Positions 13,066 through 26,470 of a stretch of DNA of 64,000 nucleotides are shown in pieces (position 1 is the first letter of the stretch; every line of letters begins with the position of its first letter). This stretch comes from Eutreptiella sp. 'Long Island Sound 2002'. Lineage: Eukaryota > Euglenozoa > Euglenophyceae > Eutreptiales > Eutreptiaceae. The stretch is taken from NCBI GenBank assembly GCA_964036045.1, contig OZ038398.1, positions 22,658,486-22,722,485 on the forward strand, read 5' to 3'. Below the pieces are notes generated by a model. That model searched no databases. It saw only the letters and a program-made list of their open reading frames with translations, and had not been told where the DNA came from. A program made the translations under genes and the position numbers.

Positions 13066-16000
13066 TTCCGGAAGCACCGGAACATGTTCCGGAAGCGCCG
13101 GATCATGTTCCGGAGGCGCCGGAACATGTTCCGGAAGCGCCGGAATATGTTCCGGAAGCGCCGGAACGTTGTTCCGGAAGGACCGGAACATGTTCCGGAA
13201 GCGCCGGAACATGTTCCGGAAGCGCCGGAACATGTTCCGGGAGGACCGGAACATGTTCGCAAGCACCGGAACATGTTCCGGAAGCACCGGAACATGTTCC
13301 GGAAGGACCGGAACATGTTCCGGAAGCGCCGGAACATGTTCCGGAAGCACTGGAACATGTTCCGGAAGCGCCGGAACATGTTCCGGAAGCACCGGAACAT
13401 GTTCCGGAAGGACCGGAACATGTTCCGGAAGCACCGGAACATGTTCCGGAAGCACCGGAACATGTTCCGGAAGGACCGGAACATGTTCCGGAAGCGCCGG
13501 GACATGTTCCGGAAGCGCCGGAACATGTTCCGGGAGGACCGGAACATGTTCCGGAAGGACCGGAACATGTTCCGGAAGGACCGGAACATGTTCCGGAAGG
13601 ACCGGAACATGTTCCGGAAGGACCGGAACATGTTCCGGAAGCACCGGAACATGTTTCCGAAGCACCGGAACATGTTCCGGAAGCGCCGGAACATGATCCG
13701 GAAGGACCCGAACATGTTCCGATGCTTCCGGAACATGTTCCGAAAGCACCGGAACATGTTCCGGAAGCACCGGAACATGTTCCACCGGAACATGTTCCGG
13801 AAGCACCGGAACATGTTTCGGAAGCACCAGAACATGTTCCGGAAAGACCGGAACATGTTCCGGAAGCGCGGGAACATGTTCCGGAAGCGCCGGAACATGT
13901 TCCGGAAGCACCGCAACCTGTTCCGGAAGCACCGGAACATGTTCCGGAAGCGCCGGAACATGTTCCCGAGGGACCTGAACATGTTCCGGAAGCGCCGGAA
14001 CATGTTCCGGAAGGAACGGAACATGTTCCGGAAGGACCGAAACATGTTCTGGAAGCGCCGGAACATGTTCCGGAGGGACCGGAACATGTTCCGGAAGCGC
14101 CGGAACATGTTCCGGAAGGACCGGAACATGTTCCGGAACGACCGGAACATGTTCCGGAAGCGCCGGAACATGTTCCGGAAGCACCGGAACACGTTCCGGA
14201 AGCACCGGAACATGTTCCGTAACTTCCGGAACATGTTCCGGCGCTTCCGGAACATGTTCCGGTGCTTCCGGAACATGTTCCGGAGGCACCAGAACATGTT
14301 CCGGAAGCACCGGAACATGTTCCGGAACCGCCGGAACATGTTCCAGAACCGCCGGAACATGTTCCGGAAGCACCGGAACATGTTCCGGAAGCACCGGAAC
14401 ATGTTCCGGAAGCGCCGGAACATGTTCCGGAAGGACCGGAAAATGTTCCGGAAGCGCCGGAACATGTTCCGGAAGCACCGGAAAATGTTCCGGAAGCGAA
14501 CATGTTTCGGCGCCTCCGGAACATGTTCCGGCGCTTCCAAAACATGTTCCGGAAGCGCCGGAACATGTTCCGGAGGGACCGGAACATGTTCCGGAAGCGC
14601 CGGAGCATGTTCCGGAAGCGCCGGATCATGTTCCGGAAGCGCCGGAGCATGTTCCGGAAGCGCCGGAACATGTTCCGGAAGGACCGGAACATATTCCGGA
14701 ACGACCGGAACATGTTCCGGAAGCGCCGGAACATGTTCCGTAACTTCCGGAACATGTTCCGATGCTTCCGGAACATGTTTCGGAAGCACCGGAACATGTT
14801 CCGGAAGCACCGGAACATGTTCCGATGCTTCCGAAACATGTTCCGGAAGCATCGGAACATGTTCCGGAAGTTACGGAACATGTTCCGGCGCTTCCGGAAC
14901 ATGTTCCGATGCTTCCGGAACATGTTCCGAAAGCACCGGAACATGTTCCGGAAGGACCGGAACATGTTCCGGGAGGACCGGAACACGTTCCGGAAGCACC
15001 GGAACATGTTCCGTAACTTCCGGAACATGTTCCGATGCTTCCGGAACATGTTCGAGCGCTTCCGAACATGTTCCGGCGCTTCCGGAACATGTTCCGGAAG
15101 CGCCGGAACATGTTCCGGAAGCGCCGGAACATGTTCCAGAACCGCCGGAACATGTTCTGGAAGCACCGGAACATGTTCCGGAAGCACCGGAACATGTTCC
15201 GGAAGGACCGGAACATGTTCCGGAAGGACCGGAACATGTTCCGGAAGCGCCGGAACATGTTCCGGAAGCGCCGGAACATGTTCCGGAGGGACCGGAACAT
15301 GTTCCGGAAGCGCCGGAACATGTTCCGGAGGGACCGGATCATGTTCCGGAAGCACCGGATCACGTTCCGGAAGCGCCGGATCATGTTCCGGAGGCGCCGG
15401 AACATGTTCTGGAAGCGCCGGAACATGTTCCGGAAGGACCGGAACATGTTCCGGAAGCGCCGGATCATGTTCCGGAAGCGCCGGATCATGTTCCGGAAGC
15501 GCCGGAACATGTTCCGGAAGCGCCGGAACATGTTCCGGAAGGACCGGAACATGTTCCGATGCTTCCGGAACATGTTCCGAAAGCACCGGAACATGTTCCG
15601 GAAGCACCGGAACATGTTCCGGAAGCACCGGAACATGTTCCGGAAGCGCCGGAACATGTTCCGGAAGCGCCGGAACATGTTCCGGAAGCGCCAGAACATG
15701 TTCCGGAAGCACCGGGACATGTTCCGGAAGGACCGGAACATGTTCCGGAGGCACCGGAACATGTTCCGGAAGCGCCGGAACATGTTCCGGAAGCACTGGA
15801 ACATGTTCCGGAAGCGCCGGAACATGTTCCGGAAGCACCGGAACATGTTCCGGAAGGACCGGAACATGTTCCGGAAGCACCGGAACATGTTCCGGAAGCG
15901 CCGGAACATGTTCCGGAAGCGCCGGAACATGTTCCGGAAGGACCGGAACATGTTCCGGAAGCACCGGAACATGTTCCGGAAGCACCGGAACATGTTCCGG

Positions 16001-18340
16001 AAGCACCGGAACATGTTCCGGAAGCACCGGAACATGTTTCCGAAGCACCGGAACATGTTCCGGAAGCGCCGGAACATGATCCGGAAGGACCCGAAGATGT
16101 TCCGATGCTTCCGGAACATGTTCCGAAAGCACCGGAACATGTTCCGGAAGCACCGGAACATGTTCCACCGGAACATGTTCCGGAAGCACCGGAACATGTT
16201 TCGGAAGCACCAGAACATGTTCCGGAAGGACCGGAACATGTTCCGGAAGCGCGGGAACATGTTCCGGAGGTGCCGGAACATGTTCTGGAAGCACCGCAAC
16301 CTGTTCCGGAAGCACCGGAACATTTTCCGGAAGCGCCGAAACATGTTCCGGAAGCACCGGAACATGTTCTGGAAGCGCCGGAACATGTTCCGGAGGGACC
16401 GGAACATGTTCCGGAAGCGCCGGAACATGTTCCGGAAGGACCGGAACATGTTCCGGAAGGGAAGGACCGGAACATGTTCCGGAAGCACCGGAACATGTTC
16501 CGGAAGTGCCGGATCATGTTCCGGAAGCGCCGGAACATGTTCCGGAAGCGCCGGAATATGTTCCGGAAGCACCGGAACATGTTCCGGAAGGACCAGAACA
16601 TGTTCCGGAAGCACCGGAACATGTTCCGGAAGGACCGGAACATGTTCCGGAAGCGCCGGAACATGTTGCGGAAGCGCCGGAACATGTTCCGGAAGCACCG
16701 GAACACGTTCCGGAAGCACCGGAACATGTTCCGTAACTTCCGGAACATGTTCCGATGCTTCCGGAACATGTTCCGGAAGCACCGGAACATGTTCCGGAAG
16801 CGCCGGAACATGTTCCGGAAGCACTGGAACATGTTCCGGAAGCGCCGGAACATGTTCCGGAAGCGCCGGAACATGTTCCGGAAGCACCGGAACATGTTCC
16901 GGAAGCACCGGAACATGTTCCGGAAGCACCGGAACATGTTCCGGAAGCGCCGGAACATGTTCCGGAAGCGCCGGAACATGTTCCGGAAGGACGGAAAATG
17001 TTCCGGAAGCGCCGGAACATGTTCCGGAAGCACCGGAACATGTTCCGAAAGCACCGGAACATGTTCCGGAAGCACCGGAACATGTTCCACCGGAACATGT
17101 TCCGGGAGCACCGGAACATGTTTCGGAAGCACCAGAACATGTTCCGGAAAGACCGGAACATGTTCCGGAAGCGCGGGAACATGTTCCGGAAGCGCCGGAA
17201 CATGTTCCGGAAGCACCGGAACATGTTCCGGAAGCACCGCAACCTGTTCCGGAAGCACCGGAACATGTTCCGGAAGCGCCGGAACATGTTCCCGAGGGAC
17301 CTGAACATGTTCCGGAAGCGCCGGAACATGTTCCGGAAGGAACGGAACATGTTCCGGAAGGACCGAAACATGTTCTGGAAGCGCCGGAACATGTTCCGGA
17401 GGGACCGGAACATGTTCCGGAAGCGCCGGAACATGTTCCGGAAGGACCGGAACATGTTCCGGAACGACCGGAACATGTTCCGGAAGCGCCGGAACATGTT
17501 CCGGAAGCACCGGAACACGTTCCGGAAGCACCGGAACATGTTCCGTAACTTCCGGAACATGTTCCGGCGCTTCCGGAACATGTTCCGGTGCTTCCGGAAC
17601 ATGTTCCGGAGGCACCAGAACATGTTCCGGAAGCACCGGAACATGTTCCGGAACCGCCGGAACATGTTCCAGAACCGCCGGAACATGTTCCGGAAGCACC
17701 GGAACATGTTCCGGAAGCACCGGAACATGTTCCGGAAGCGCCGGAACATGTTCCGGAAGGACCGGAAAATGTTCCGGAAGCGCCGGAACATGTTCCGGAA
17801 GCGCTGGAAAATGTTCCGGAAGCGAACATGTTTCGGCGCCTCCGGAACATGTTCCGGCGCTTCCAAAACATGTTCCGGAAGCGCCGGAACATGTTCCGGA
17901 GGGACCGGAACATGTTCCGGAAGCGCCGGATCATGTTCCGGAAGCGCCGGATCATGTTCCGGAAGCGCCGGAGCATGTTCCGGAAGCGCCGGAACATGTT
18001 CCGGAAGGACCGGAACATATTCCGGAACGACCGGAACATGTTCCGGAAGCACCGGAACATGTTCCGTAACTTCCGGAACATGTTCCGATGCTTCCGGAAC
18101 ATGTTTCGGAAGCACCGGAACATGTTCCGGAAGCACCGGAACATGTTCCGATGCTTCCGGAACATGTTCCGGAAGGACCGGAACATGTTCCGATGCTTCC
18201 GGAACATGTTCCGAAAGCACCGGAACATGTTCCGGAAGGACCGGAACATGTTCCGGGAGGACCGGAACACGTTCCGGAAGCACCGGAACATGTTCCGTAA
18301 CTTCCGGAACATGTTCCGATGCTTCCGGAACATGTTTGAG
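10774..18340 (+). repeat. Higher-order repeat, three related segments of about 2.5-3.3 kb
   Basis: The variant CCCGAGGGAC followed by GTGAAC or CTGAAC appears at about 11430, 13965 and 17291. Each copy sits in the same context: a CCGTAACTTCCGG spacer followed by a CCGATGCTTCCGG unit, and a short reversed motif CCGGCGCCTCCGG or its equivalent about 550 bp downstream. A truncated unit, TGTTCCACCGGAACATG, marks the later copies (about 13790, 16161 and 17090). The unequal spacing (about 2,535 and 3,326 bp) shows gain and loss of blocks between copies. Confidence 0.75.
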
Positions 18341-19260
18341 CGCTTCCGAACATGTTCCGGCGCTTCCGGAACATGTTCCGGAAGCGCCGGAACATGTTCC
18401 AGAACCGCCGGAACATGTTCTGGAAGCACCGGAACATGTTCCGGAAGCACCGGAACATGTTCCGGAAGCACCGGAACATGTTCCGGAAGGACCGGAACAT
18501 GTTCCGGAAGCGCCGGAACATGTTCCGGAAGCGCCGGAACATGTTCCGGAGGGACCGGAACATGTTCCGGAAGCGCCGGAACATGTTCCGGAGGCACCGG
18601 ATCATGTTCCGGAAGCACCGGATCATGTTCCGGAAGCGCCGGATCATGTTCCGGAGGCGCCGGAACATGTTCCGGAAGCGCCGGAACATGTTCCGGAAGG
18701 ACCGGAACATGTTCCGGAAGCGCCGGATCATGTTCCGGAAGCGCCGGATCATGTTCCGGAAGCGCCGGAACATGTTCCGGAAGCGCCGGAACATGTTCCG
18801 GAAGCACCGCAACCTGTTCCGGAAGCACCGGAACATGTTCTGGAAGCGCCGGAACATGTTCCGGAAGCACCGGAACATGTTCCGGAAGCACCGGAACATG
18901 TTCCGGAAGGACCGGAACATGTTCCGGAAGGGAAGGACCGGAACATGTTCCGGAAGCGCCGGAGCATGTTCCGGAAGCGCCGGAATATGTTCCGGAAGCA
19001 CCGGAACATGTTCCGGAAGCACCGGAACATGTTCCGGAAGCGCCGGAACATGTTCCGGAAGCACCGGAACATGTTCCGGAAGCGCCGGATCATGTTCCGT
19101 AAGCGCCGGAACATGTTCCGGAAGCGCCGGAATATGTTCCGGAAGCGCCGGAACATGTTCCGGAAGCGCCGGAACATGTTCCGGAAGCACCGGAACATGT
19201 TCCGGAGGCACCGGAACATGTTCCGGAAGCACCGGAACATGTTCCGGAAGCGCCGGAACA

Positions 19261-22200
19261 TGTTCCGTAACTTCCGGAACATGTTCCGATGCTTCCGGAA
19301 CATGTTTCGGAAGGACCGGAACATGTTCCGGAAGCACCGGAACATGTTCCGATGCTTCCGGAACATGTTTCGGAAGGACCGGAACATGTTCCGATGCTTC
19401 CGGAACATGTTCCGAAAGCACCGGAACATGTTCCGGAAGGACCGGAACATGTTCCGCAAGGACCGGAACACGTTCCGGAAGCACCGGAACATGTTCCGTA
19501 ACTTCCGGAACATGTTCCGATGCTTCCGGAACATGTTTCGGAAGCACCGGAACATGTTCCGGAAGCACCGGAACATGTTCCGGAAGCGCCGGAACATGTT
19601 CGGAAGCGCTGGAACATGTTCCGGAAGCACCGGAACATGTTCCGGAAGCGCCGGAACATGTTCCAGAACCGCCGGAACATGTTCCGGAAGCACCCGAACA
19701 TGTTCCGGAAGGACCGGAACATGTTCCGGAAGGACCGGAACATGTTCCGGAAGCGCCGGAACATGTTCCGGAAGCGCCGGAACATGTTCCGGAAGCACCG
19801 GAACATGTTCCGGAAGCGCCGGAACATGTTCCGGAAGGACCGGATCATGTTCCGGAAGCACCGGATCATGTTCCGGAAGCGCCGGATCATGTTCCGGAAG
19901 CACCGGATCATGTTCCGGAAGCGCCGGATCATGTTCCGGAGGGACCGGATCATGTTCCGGAAGCACCGGATCATGTTCCGGAAGCGCCGGATCATGTTCC
20001 GGAGGCGCCGGAACATGTTCCGGAAGCGCCGGAACATGTTCCGGAAGGACCGGAACATGTTCCGGAAGCGCCGGATCATGTTCCGGAAGCGCCGGAACAT
20101 GTTCCGGAAGGGCCGGAACATGTTCCGGAAGCACCGGAACATGTTCCGGAAGGGCCGGAACATGTTCCGGAAGGGCCGGAACATGTTCCGGAAGGGCCGG
20201 AATATGTTCCGGAAGCGCCGGAACATGTTCCGGAAGCACCGGAACATGTTCTGGGAGGACCGGAACATGTTCTGGAAGCGCCGGAACATGTTCCGGAAGC
20301 ACCGGAACATGTTCCGGAAGCACCGGAACATGTTCCGGAAGCGCCGAAACATGTTCCGGAAGCACCGGAACATGTTCCGGAAGCACCGGAACATGTTCCG
20401 GAAGCACCGGAACATGTCCCGGAAAGACCGGAAAATGTTCCGGAAGCACCGGAACATGTTCCGGAAGCACCGGAACATGTTCCGGAAGCACCGGAACATG
20501 TTCCGGAAGCACCGGAACATGTTCCCGAAGCGCCGGAACATGTTCCGGAAGCACCGGAACATGTTCCGGAAGCGCCGGAACATGTTCCGGAAAGGGCCGG
20601 AACATGTTCCGGAAGGACCGGAACATATTCCGGAAGGACCGGAACATGTTCTGGAAGCGCCGGAACATGCTCCAGAAGGACCGGAACATGTTCCGATGCT
20701 TCCGGAACATGTTCCGAAAGCACCGGAACATGCTCCGATGCTTCCGGAACATGTTCCGAAAGCACCGGAACATGTTCCGGAAGCACCGGAACATGTTCCA
20801 GAAGCGCCGGAACATGTTCCGGAAGCGCCGGAACATGTTCCGGAAGGACCGGAACATGTTCCGGAAGCGCCGGAACATGTTCCGGAAACACCGGAACATG
20901 TTCCGGAAGCGAACATGTTCCGGCGCCTCCGGAACATGTTCCGGCGCTTCCAAAACATGTTCCGGAAGCGCCGGAACATGTTCCGGAGGGACCGGAACAT
21001 GTTCCGGAAGTGCCGGAACATGTTCCGGAAGCACCGGAACATGTTCCGGAAGCGCCGGAACATGTTCCGGAAGCGCCGGAACATGTTCCGTAACTTCCGG
21101 AACATATTCCGGAAGGACCGGAACATGTTCCGGAAGCGCCGGAACATGTTCCGTAACTTCCGGAACATGTTCCGATGCTTCCGGAACATGTTTCGGAAGC
21201 ACCGGAACATGTTCCGGAAGCACCGGAACATGTTCCGGAAGCACCGGAACATGTTCCGATGCTTCCGGAACATGTTCCGAAAGCACCGGAACATGTTCCG
21301 GAAGGACCGGAACATGTTCCGGAAGCACCGGAACATGTTCCGGAAGCGCCGGAACATGTTCCGTAACTTCCGGAACATGTTCCGGAAGCGCCGGAACATG
21401 TTCCGTAACTTCCGGAACATGTTCCGATGCTTCCGGAACATGTTTCGGAAGGACCGGAACATGTTCCGGAAGCACCGGAACATGTTCCGATGCTTCCGGA
21501 ACATGTTTCGGAAGGACCGGAACATGTTCCGATGCTTCCGGAACATGTTCCGAAAGCACCGGAACATGTTCCGGAAGGACCGGAACATGTTCCGCAAGGA
21601 CCGGAACACGTTCCGGAAGCACCGGAACATGTTCCGTAACTTCCGGAACATGTTCCGATGCTTCCGGAACATGTTTCGGAAGCACCGGAACATGTTCCGG
21701 AAGCACCGGAACATGTTCCGGAAGCGCCGGAACATGTTCGGAAGCGCTGGAACATGTTCCGGAAGCACCGGAACATGTTCCGGAAGCGCCGGAACATGTT
21801 CCAGAACCGCCGGAACATGTTCCGGAAGCACCCGAACATGTTCCGGAAGGACCGGAACATGTTCCGGAAGGACCGGAACATGTTCCGGAAGCGCCGGAAC
21901 ATGTTCCGGAAGCGCCGGAACATGTTCCGGAAGCACCGGAACATGTTCCGGAAGCGCCGGAACATGTTCCGGAAGGACCGGATCATGTTCCGGAAGCACC
22001 GGATCATGTTCCGGAAGCGCCGGATCATGTTCCGGAAGCACCGGATCATGTTCCGGAAGCGCCGGATCATGTTCCGGAGGGACCGGATCATGTTCCGGAA
22101 GCACCGGATCATGTTCCGGAAGCGCCGGATCATGTTCCGGAGGCGCCGGAACATGTTCCGGAAGCGCCGGAACATGTTCCGGAAGGACCGGAACATGTTC

Positions 22201-23380
22201 CGGAAGCGCCGGATCATGTTCCGGAAGCGCCGGAACATGTTCCGGAAGGGCCGGAACATGTTCCGGAAGCACCGGAACATGTTCCGGAAGGGCCGGAACA
22301 TGTTCCGGAAGGGCCGGAACATGTTCCGGAAGGGCCGGAATATGTTCCGGAAGCGCCGGAACATGTTCCGGAAGCACCGGAACATGTTCTGGGAGGACCG
22401 GAACATGTTCTGGAAGCGCCGGAACATGTTCCGGAAGCACCGGAACATGTTCCGGAAGCACCGGAACATGTTCCGGAAGCGCCGAAACATGTTCCGGAAG
22501 CACCGGAACATGTTCCGGAAGCACCGGAACATGTTCCGGAAGCACCGGAACATGTCCCGGAAAGACCGGAAAATGTTCCGGAAGCACCGGAACATGTTCC
22601 GGAAGCACCGGAACATGTTCCGGAAGCACCGGAACATGTTCCCGAAGCGCCGGAACATGTTCCGGAAGCACCGGAACATGTTCCGGAAGCGCCGGAACAT
22701 GTTCCGGAAAGGGCCGGAACATGTTCCGGAAGGACCGGAACATATTCCGGAAGGACCGGAACATGTTCTGGAAGCGCCGGAACATGCTCCGGAAGGACCG
22801 GAACATGTTCCGATGCTTCCGGAACATGTTCCGAAAGCACCGGAACATGCTCCGATGCTTCCGGAACATGTTCCGAAAGCACCGGAACATGTTCCGGAAG
22901 CACCGGAACATGTTCCAGAAGCGCCGGAACATGTTCCGGAAGCGCCGGAACATGTTCCGGAAGGACCGGAACATGTTCCGGAAGCGCCGGAACATGTTCC
23001 GGAAACACCGGAACATGTTCCGGAAGCGAACATGTTCCGGCGCCTCCGGAACATGTTCCGGCGCTTCCAAAACATGTTCCGGAAGCGCCGGAACATGTTC
23101 CGGAGGGACCGGAACATGTTCCGGAAGTGCCGGAACATGTTCCGGAAGCACCGGAACATGTTCCGGAAGCGCCGGAACATGTTCCGGAAGCGCCGGAACA
23201 TGTTCCGTAACTTCCGGAACATATTCCGGAAGGACCGGAACATGTTCCGGAAGCGCCGGAACATGTTCCGTAACTTCCGGAACATGTTCCGATGCTTCCG
23301 GAACATGTTTCGGAAGCACCGGAACATGTTCCGGAAGCACCGGAACATGTTCCGGAAGCACCGGAACATGTTCCGATGCT
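19261..23380 (+). repeat. Tandem duplication of about 2.1 kb within the satellite
   Basis: Copy 1 runs 19261-21398 and copy 2 starts at 21399. The offset is 2,138 bp at the left end (CCGTAACTTCC context at 19261 and 21399; also 19501 and 21639) and 2,117 bp further on (GCGAACATGTTCC at 20911 and 23028). The two copies thus differ by the loss of exactly one 21-bp unit, around 20450-20520 of copy 1. Dozens of rare variants, such as CATGCTCC cores and the spacer AAAGGG, occur in the same order in both copies, so the duplication is recent compared with unit divergence. Confidence 0.9.
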
Positions 23381-26092
23381 TCCGGAACATGTTCCGGAAG
23401 GACCGGAACATGTTCCGATGCTTCCGGAACATGTTCCGAAAGCACCGGAACATGTTCCGGAAGGACCGGAACATGTTCCGGAAGGACCGGAACACGTTCC
23501 GGAAGCACCGGAACATGTTCCGTAACTTCTGGAACATGTTCCGATGCTTCCGGAACATGTTTCGGAAGCACCGGAACATGTTCCGGAAGCACCGGAACAT
23601 GTTCCGGAAGCGCCGGAACATGTTCCAGAACCGCCGGAACATGTTCCGGAAGCACCGGAACATGTTCCGGAAGCACCGGAACATGTTCCGGAAGCACCGG
23701 AACATGTTCCGGAATCGCCGGAACATGTTCCGGAAGCACCGGAACATGTTCCGGAAGCACCGGAACATGTTCCGGAAGCACCGGAACATGTTCCGGAAGC
23801 ACCGGAACATGTTCCGGAAGCACCGGAACATGTTTCCGAAGCACCGGAACATGTTCCGGAAGCACCGGAACATGTTCCGGAAGCACCGGAACATGTTTCG
23901 GAAGCACCAGAACATGTTCCGGAAGGACCGGAACATGTTCCGGAAGCGCGGGAACATGTTCCGGAAGCGCCGGAACATGTTCCGGGAGGACCGGAACATG
24001 TTCCGGAAGCACCCGAACATGTTCCGGAAGCACCGGAACATGATCCGGAAGGACCCGAACATGTTCCGATGCTTCCGGAACATGTTCCGAAAGCACCGGA
24101 ACATGCTCCGGAAGCACCAGAACATGTTTCGGAAGCACCAGAACATGTTCCGGAAGGACCGGAACATGTTCTGGAAGCGCCGGAACATGTTCCGGAGGAA
24201 CCGGAACATGTTCCGGAAGCGCCGGAACATGTTCCGGAAGGACCGGAACATGTTCCGGAAGGGAAGGACCGGAACATGTTCCGGAAGCACCGGAACATGT
24301 TCCGGAAGCGCCGGATCATGTTCCGGAAGCGCCGGAACATGTTCCGGAAGCGCCGGAATATGTTCCGGAAGCACCGGAACATGTTCCGGAAGCACCGGAA
24401 CATGTTCCGGAAGCGCCGGAACATGTTCCGGAAGCGCCTGAACATGTTCCGGGAGGACTGGAACATGTTCCGGAAGGACCGGAACATGTTCCGGAAGCAC
24501 CGGAACATGTTCCCGAAGCACCGGAACATGTTCCGGAAGCACAGGAACATGTTCCGGAAGGACCGGATCATATTCCGGAAGGACCGGAACATGTTCCGGA
24601 AGCGCCGGAACATGTTCCGGAAGCGCCGGAACATGTTCCGGAAGGACCGGAACATGTTCCGGAATCGCCGGAACATGTTCCGGAAGCACCGGAACATGTT
24701 CCGGAAGCGCCGGAACATGTTCCGTAACTTCCGGAACATGTTCCGATGCTTCCGGAACATGTTCCGGAAGCACCGGAACATGTTCCGGAAGCACCGGAAC
24801 ATGTTCCGGAAGCACCGGAACATGTTCCGATGCTTCCGGAACATGTTCCGGAAGGACCGGAACATGTTCCGATGCTTCCGGAACATGTTCCGAAAGCACC
24901 GGAACATGTTCCGGAAGGACCGGAACATGTTCCGGAAGGACCGGAACACGTTCCGGAAGCACCGGAACATGTTCCGTAACTTCCGGAACATGTTCCGATG
25001 CTTCCGGAACATGTTTCGGAAGCACCGGAACATGTTCCGGAAGCACCGGAACATGTTCCGGAAGCGCCGGAACATGTTCCAGAACCGCCGGAACATGTTC
25101 CGGAAGCACCGGAACATGTTCCGGAAGCACCGGAACATGTTCCGGAAGGACCGGAACATGTTCCGGAATCGCCGGAACATGTTCCGGAAGCACCGGAACA
25201 TGTTCCGGAAGCACCGGAACATGTTCCGGAAGCACCGGAACATGTTTCCGAAGCACCGGAACATGTTCCGGAAGCACCGGAACATGTTCCGGAAGCACCG
25301 GGACATGTTTCGGAAGCACCAGAACATGTTCCGGAAGGACCGGAACATGTTCCGGAAGCGCGGGAACATGTTCCGGAAGCGCCGGAACATGTTCCGGGAG
25401 GACCGGAACATGTTCCGGAAGCACCCGAACATGTTCCGGAAGCACCGGAACATGATCCGGAAGGACCCGAACATGTTCCGATGCTTCCGGAACATGTTCT
25501 GAAAGCACCGGAACATGCTCCGGAAGCACCAGAACATGTTTCGGAAGCACCAGAACATGTTCCGGAAGGACCGGAACATGTTCTGGAAGCGCCGGAACAT
25601 GTTCCGGAGGAACCGGAACATGTTCCGGAAGCGCCGGAACATGTTCCGGAAGGACCGGAACATGTTCCGGAAGGGAAGGACCGGAACATGTTCCGGAAGC
25701 ACCGGAACATGTTCCGGAAGCGCCGGATCATGTTCCGGAAGCGACGGAACATGTTCCGGAAGCGCCGGAATATGTTCCGGAAGCACCGGAACATGTTCCG
25801 GAAGCACCGGAACATGTTCCGGAAGCGCCGGAACATGTTCCGGAAGCGCCTGAACATGTTCCGGGAGGACTGGAACATGTTCCGGAAGGACCGGAACATG
25901 TTCCGGAAGCACCGGAACATGTTCCCGAAGCACCGGAACATGTTCCGGAAGCACAGGAACATGTTCCGGAAGGACCGGATCATATTCCGGAAGGACCGGA
26001 ACATGTTCCGGAAGCGCCGGAACATGTTCCGGAAGCGCCGGAACATGTTCCGGAAGCACCGGAACACGTTCCGGAAGCACCGGAACATGTTC
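23266..26092 (+). repeat. Tandem duplication of about 1.45 kb ending at the T-rich island
   Basis: Copy 1 is 23266-24719 and copy 2 is 24720-26092. The offset is 1,454 bp at the left (TTCCGTAACTTCC at 23266 and 24720) and 1,412 bp further right (GGACCCGAAC at 24051 and 25463), a loss of two units. Shared rare variants include CATGCTCC next to CACCAGAACATG, and GGATCATATTCC. Copy 2 is cut off by the island that starts at 26093. Confidence 0.9.
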
Positions 26093-26470
26093 AACGGAAG
26101 ACAAAACCAAACTTCTGTCTTCTGTTAGTGTTCATGTCGTTCTCGGTTGTCCTTGCTTGTTAGTAGCTTTCTGTGTCTTCACTGTCTCTTTCTTTTGGTT
26201 TGCTTTTCAATATCACTCACTGCTCATATGTTTGTATATTAATTTGTCGTGGTGTGGTGCTTTGTTGCTGTCATTTCAGCATCGCTTTGTGGTTGCTTTG
26301 TGTCTGTGTTGCTTTCTTCTTCGCGTTTTAAGCAGATTGTTGTTGTTTGTTGTTTCTGTTAGTTGTTGAACTGTGTTTTCTGTGCATGTCGCTTGATGTT
26401 GCATATTTGGCTTTGATGTGTTTGTCCTGGCTTGGTTGTGTCTTACCCTGGTGCTGTTGGCATTTGTTGG
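26093..26470. other. T-rich non-satellite island, no gene recognised
   Basis: These 378 bp are unlike the satellite: strongly T-rich with many TG and TTG steps on the plus strand, low GC, and no copy of the palindrome. The longest plus-strand frame (26157-26369, 70 codons) is a hydrophobic string rich in Leu, Phe, Val and Cys, which follows from T-rich DNA; the minus-strand frame gives Thr, Asn and Gln runs. I see no domain, tRNA or clear promoter. Possible explanations are ancestral sequence trapped between two growing arrays, or an inserted element or UTR fragment. Confidence 0.8.

Larger units (their letters stand above)
509..26092. repeat. 21-bp palindromic satellite, block 1
   Basis: This is tandem copies of CCGGAACATGTTCCGG plus a 5-bp spacer, mostly AAGCA, AAGCG or AAGGA. 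The palindrome holds two nested self-complementary sites, GGAACATGTTCC and TTCCGGAA, so only the spacer gives an orientation. Orientation is mixed at 509-1205, with several switches within a few units, and then mainly forward. Common unit variants are GGATCATGTTCC, GGAATATG, GTAACATG and GAACACG cores, and a 10-bp spacer AAGGGAAGGA that makes a 26-bp unit and rotates the reading frame. All six frames stay open over kilobases, but the products are only heptad repeats, so no coding feature is annotated here. Confidence 0.98.

Noticed and set aside
26266-26280. A 3' splice-site-like stretch, CTGTCATTTCAGC, in the T-rich island
   Set aside because: T-rich DNA produces such matches often; there is no partner donor site and no coding sequence next to it.
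26157-26369. A 70-codon hydrophobic open frame in the T-rich island, possibly a small membrane protein
   Set aside because: The Leu, Phe, Val and Cys content follows directly from T-rich base composition, and there is no homology or start context to support it.
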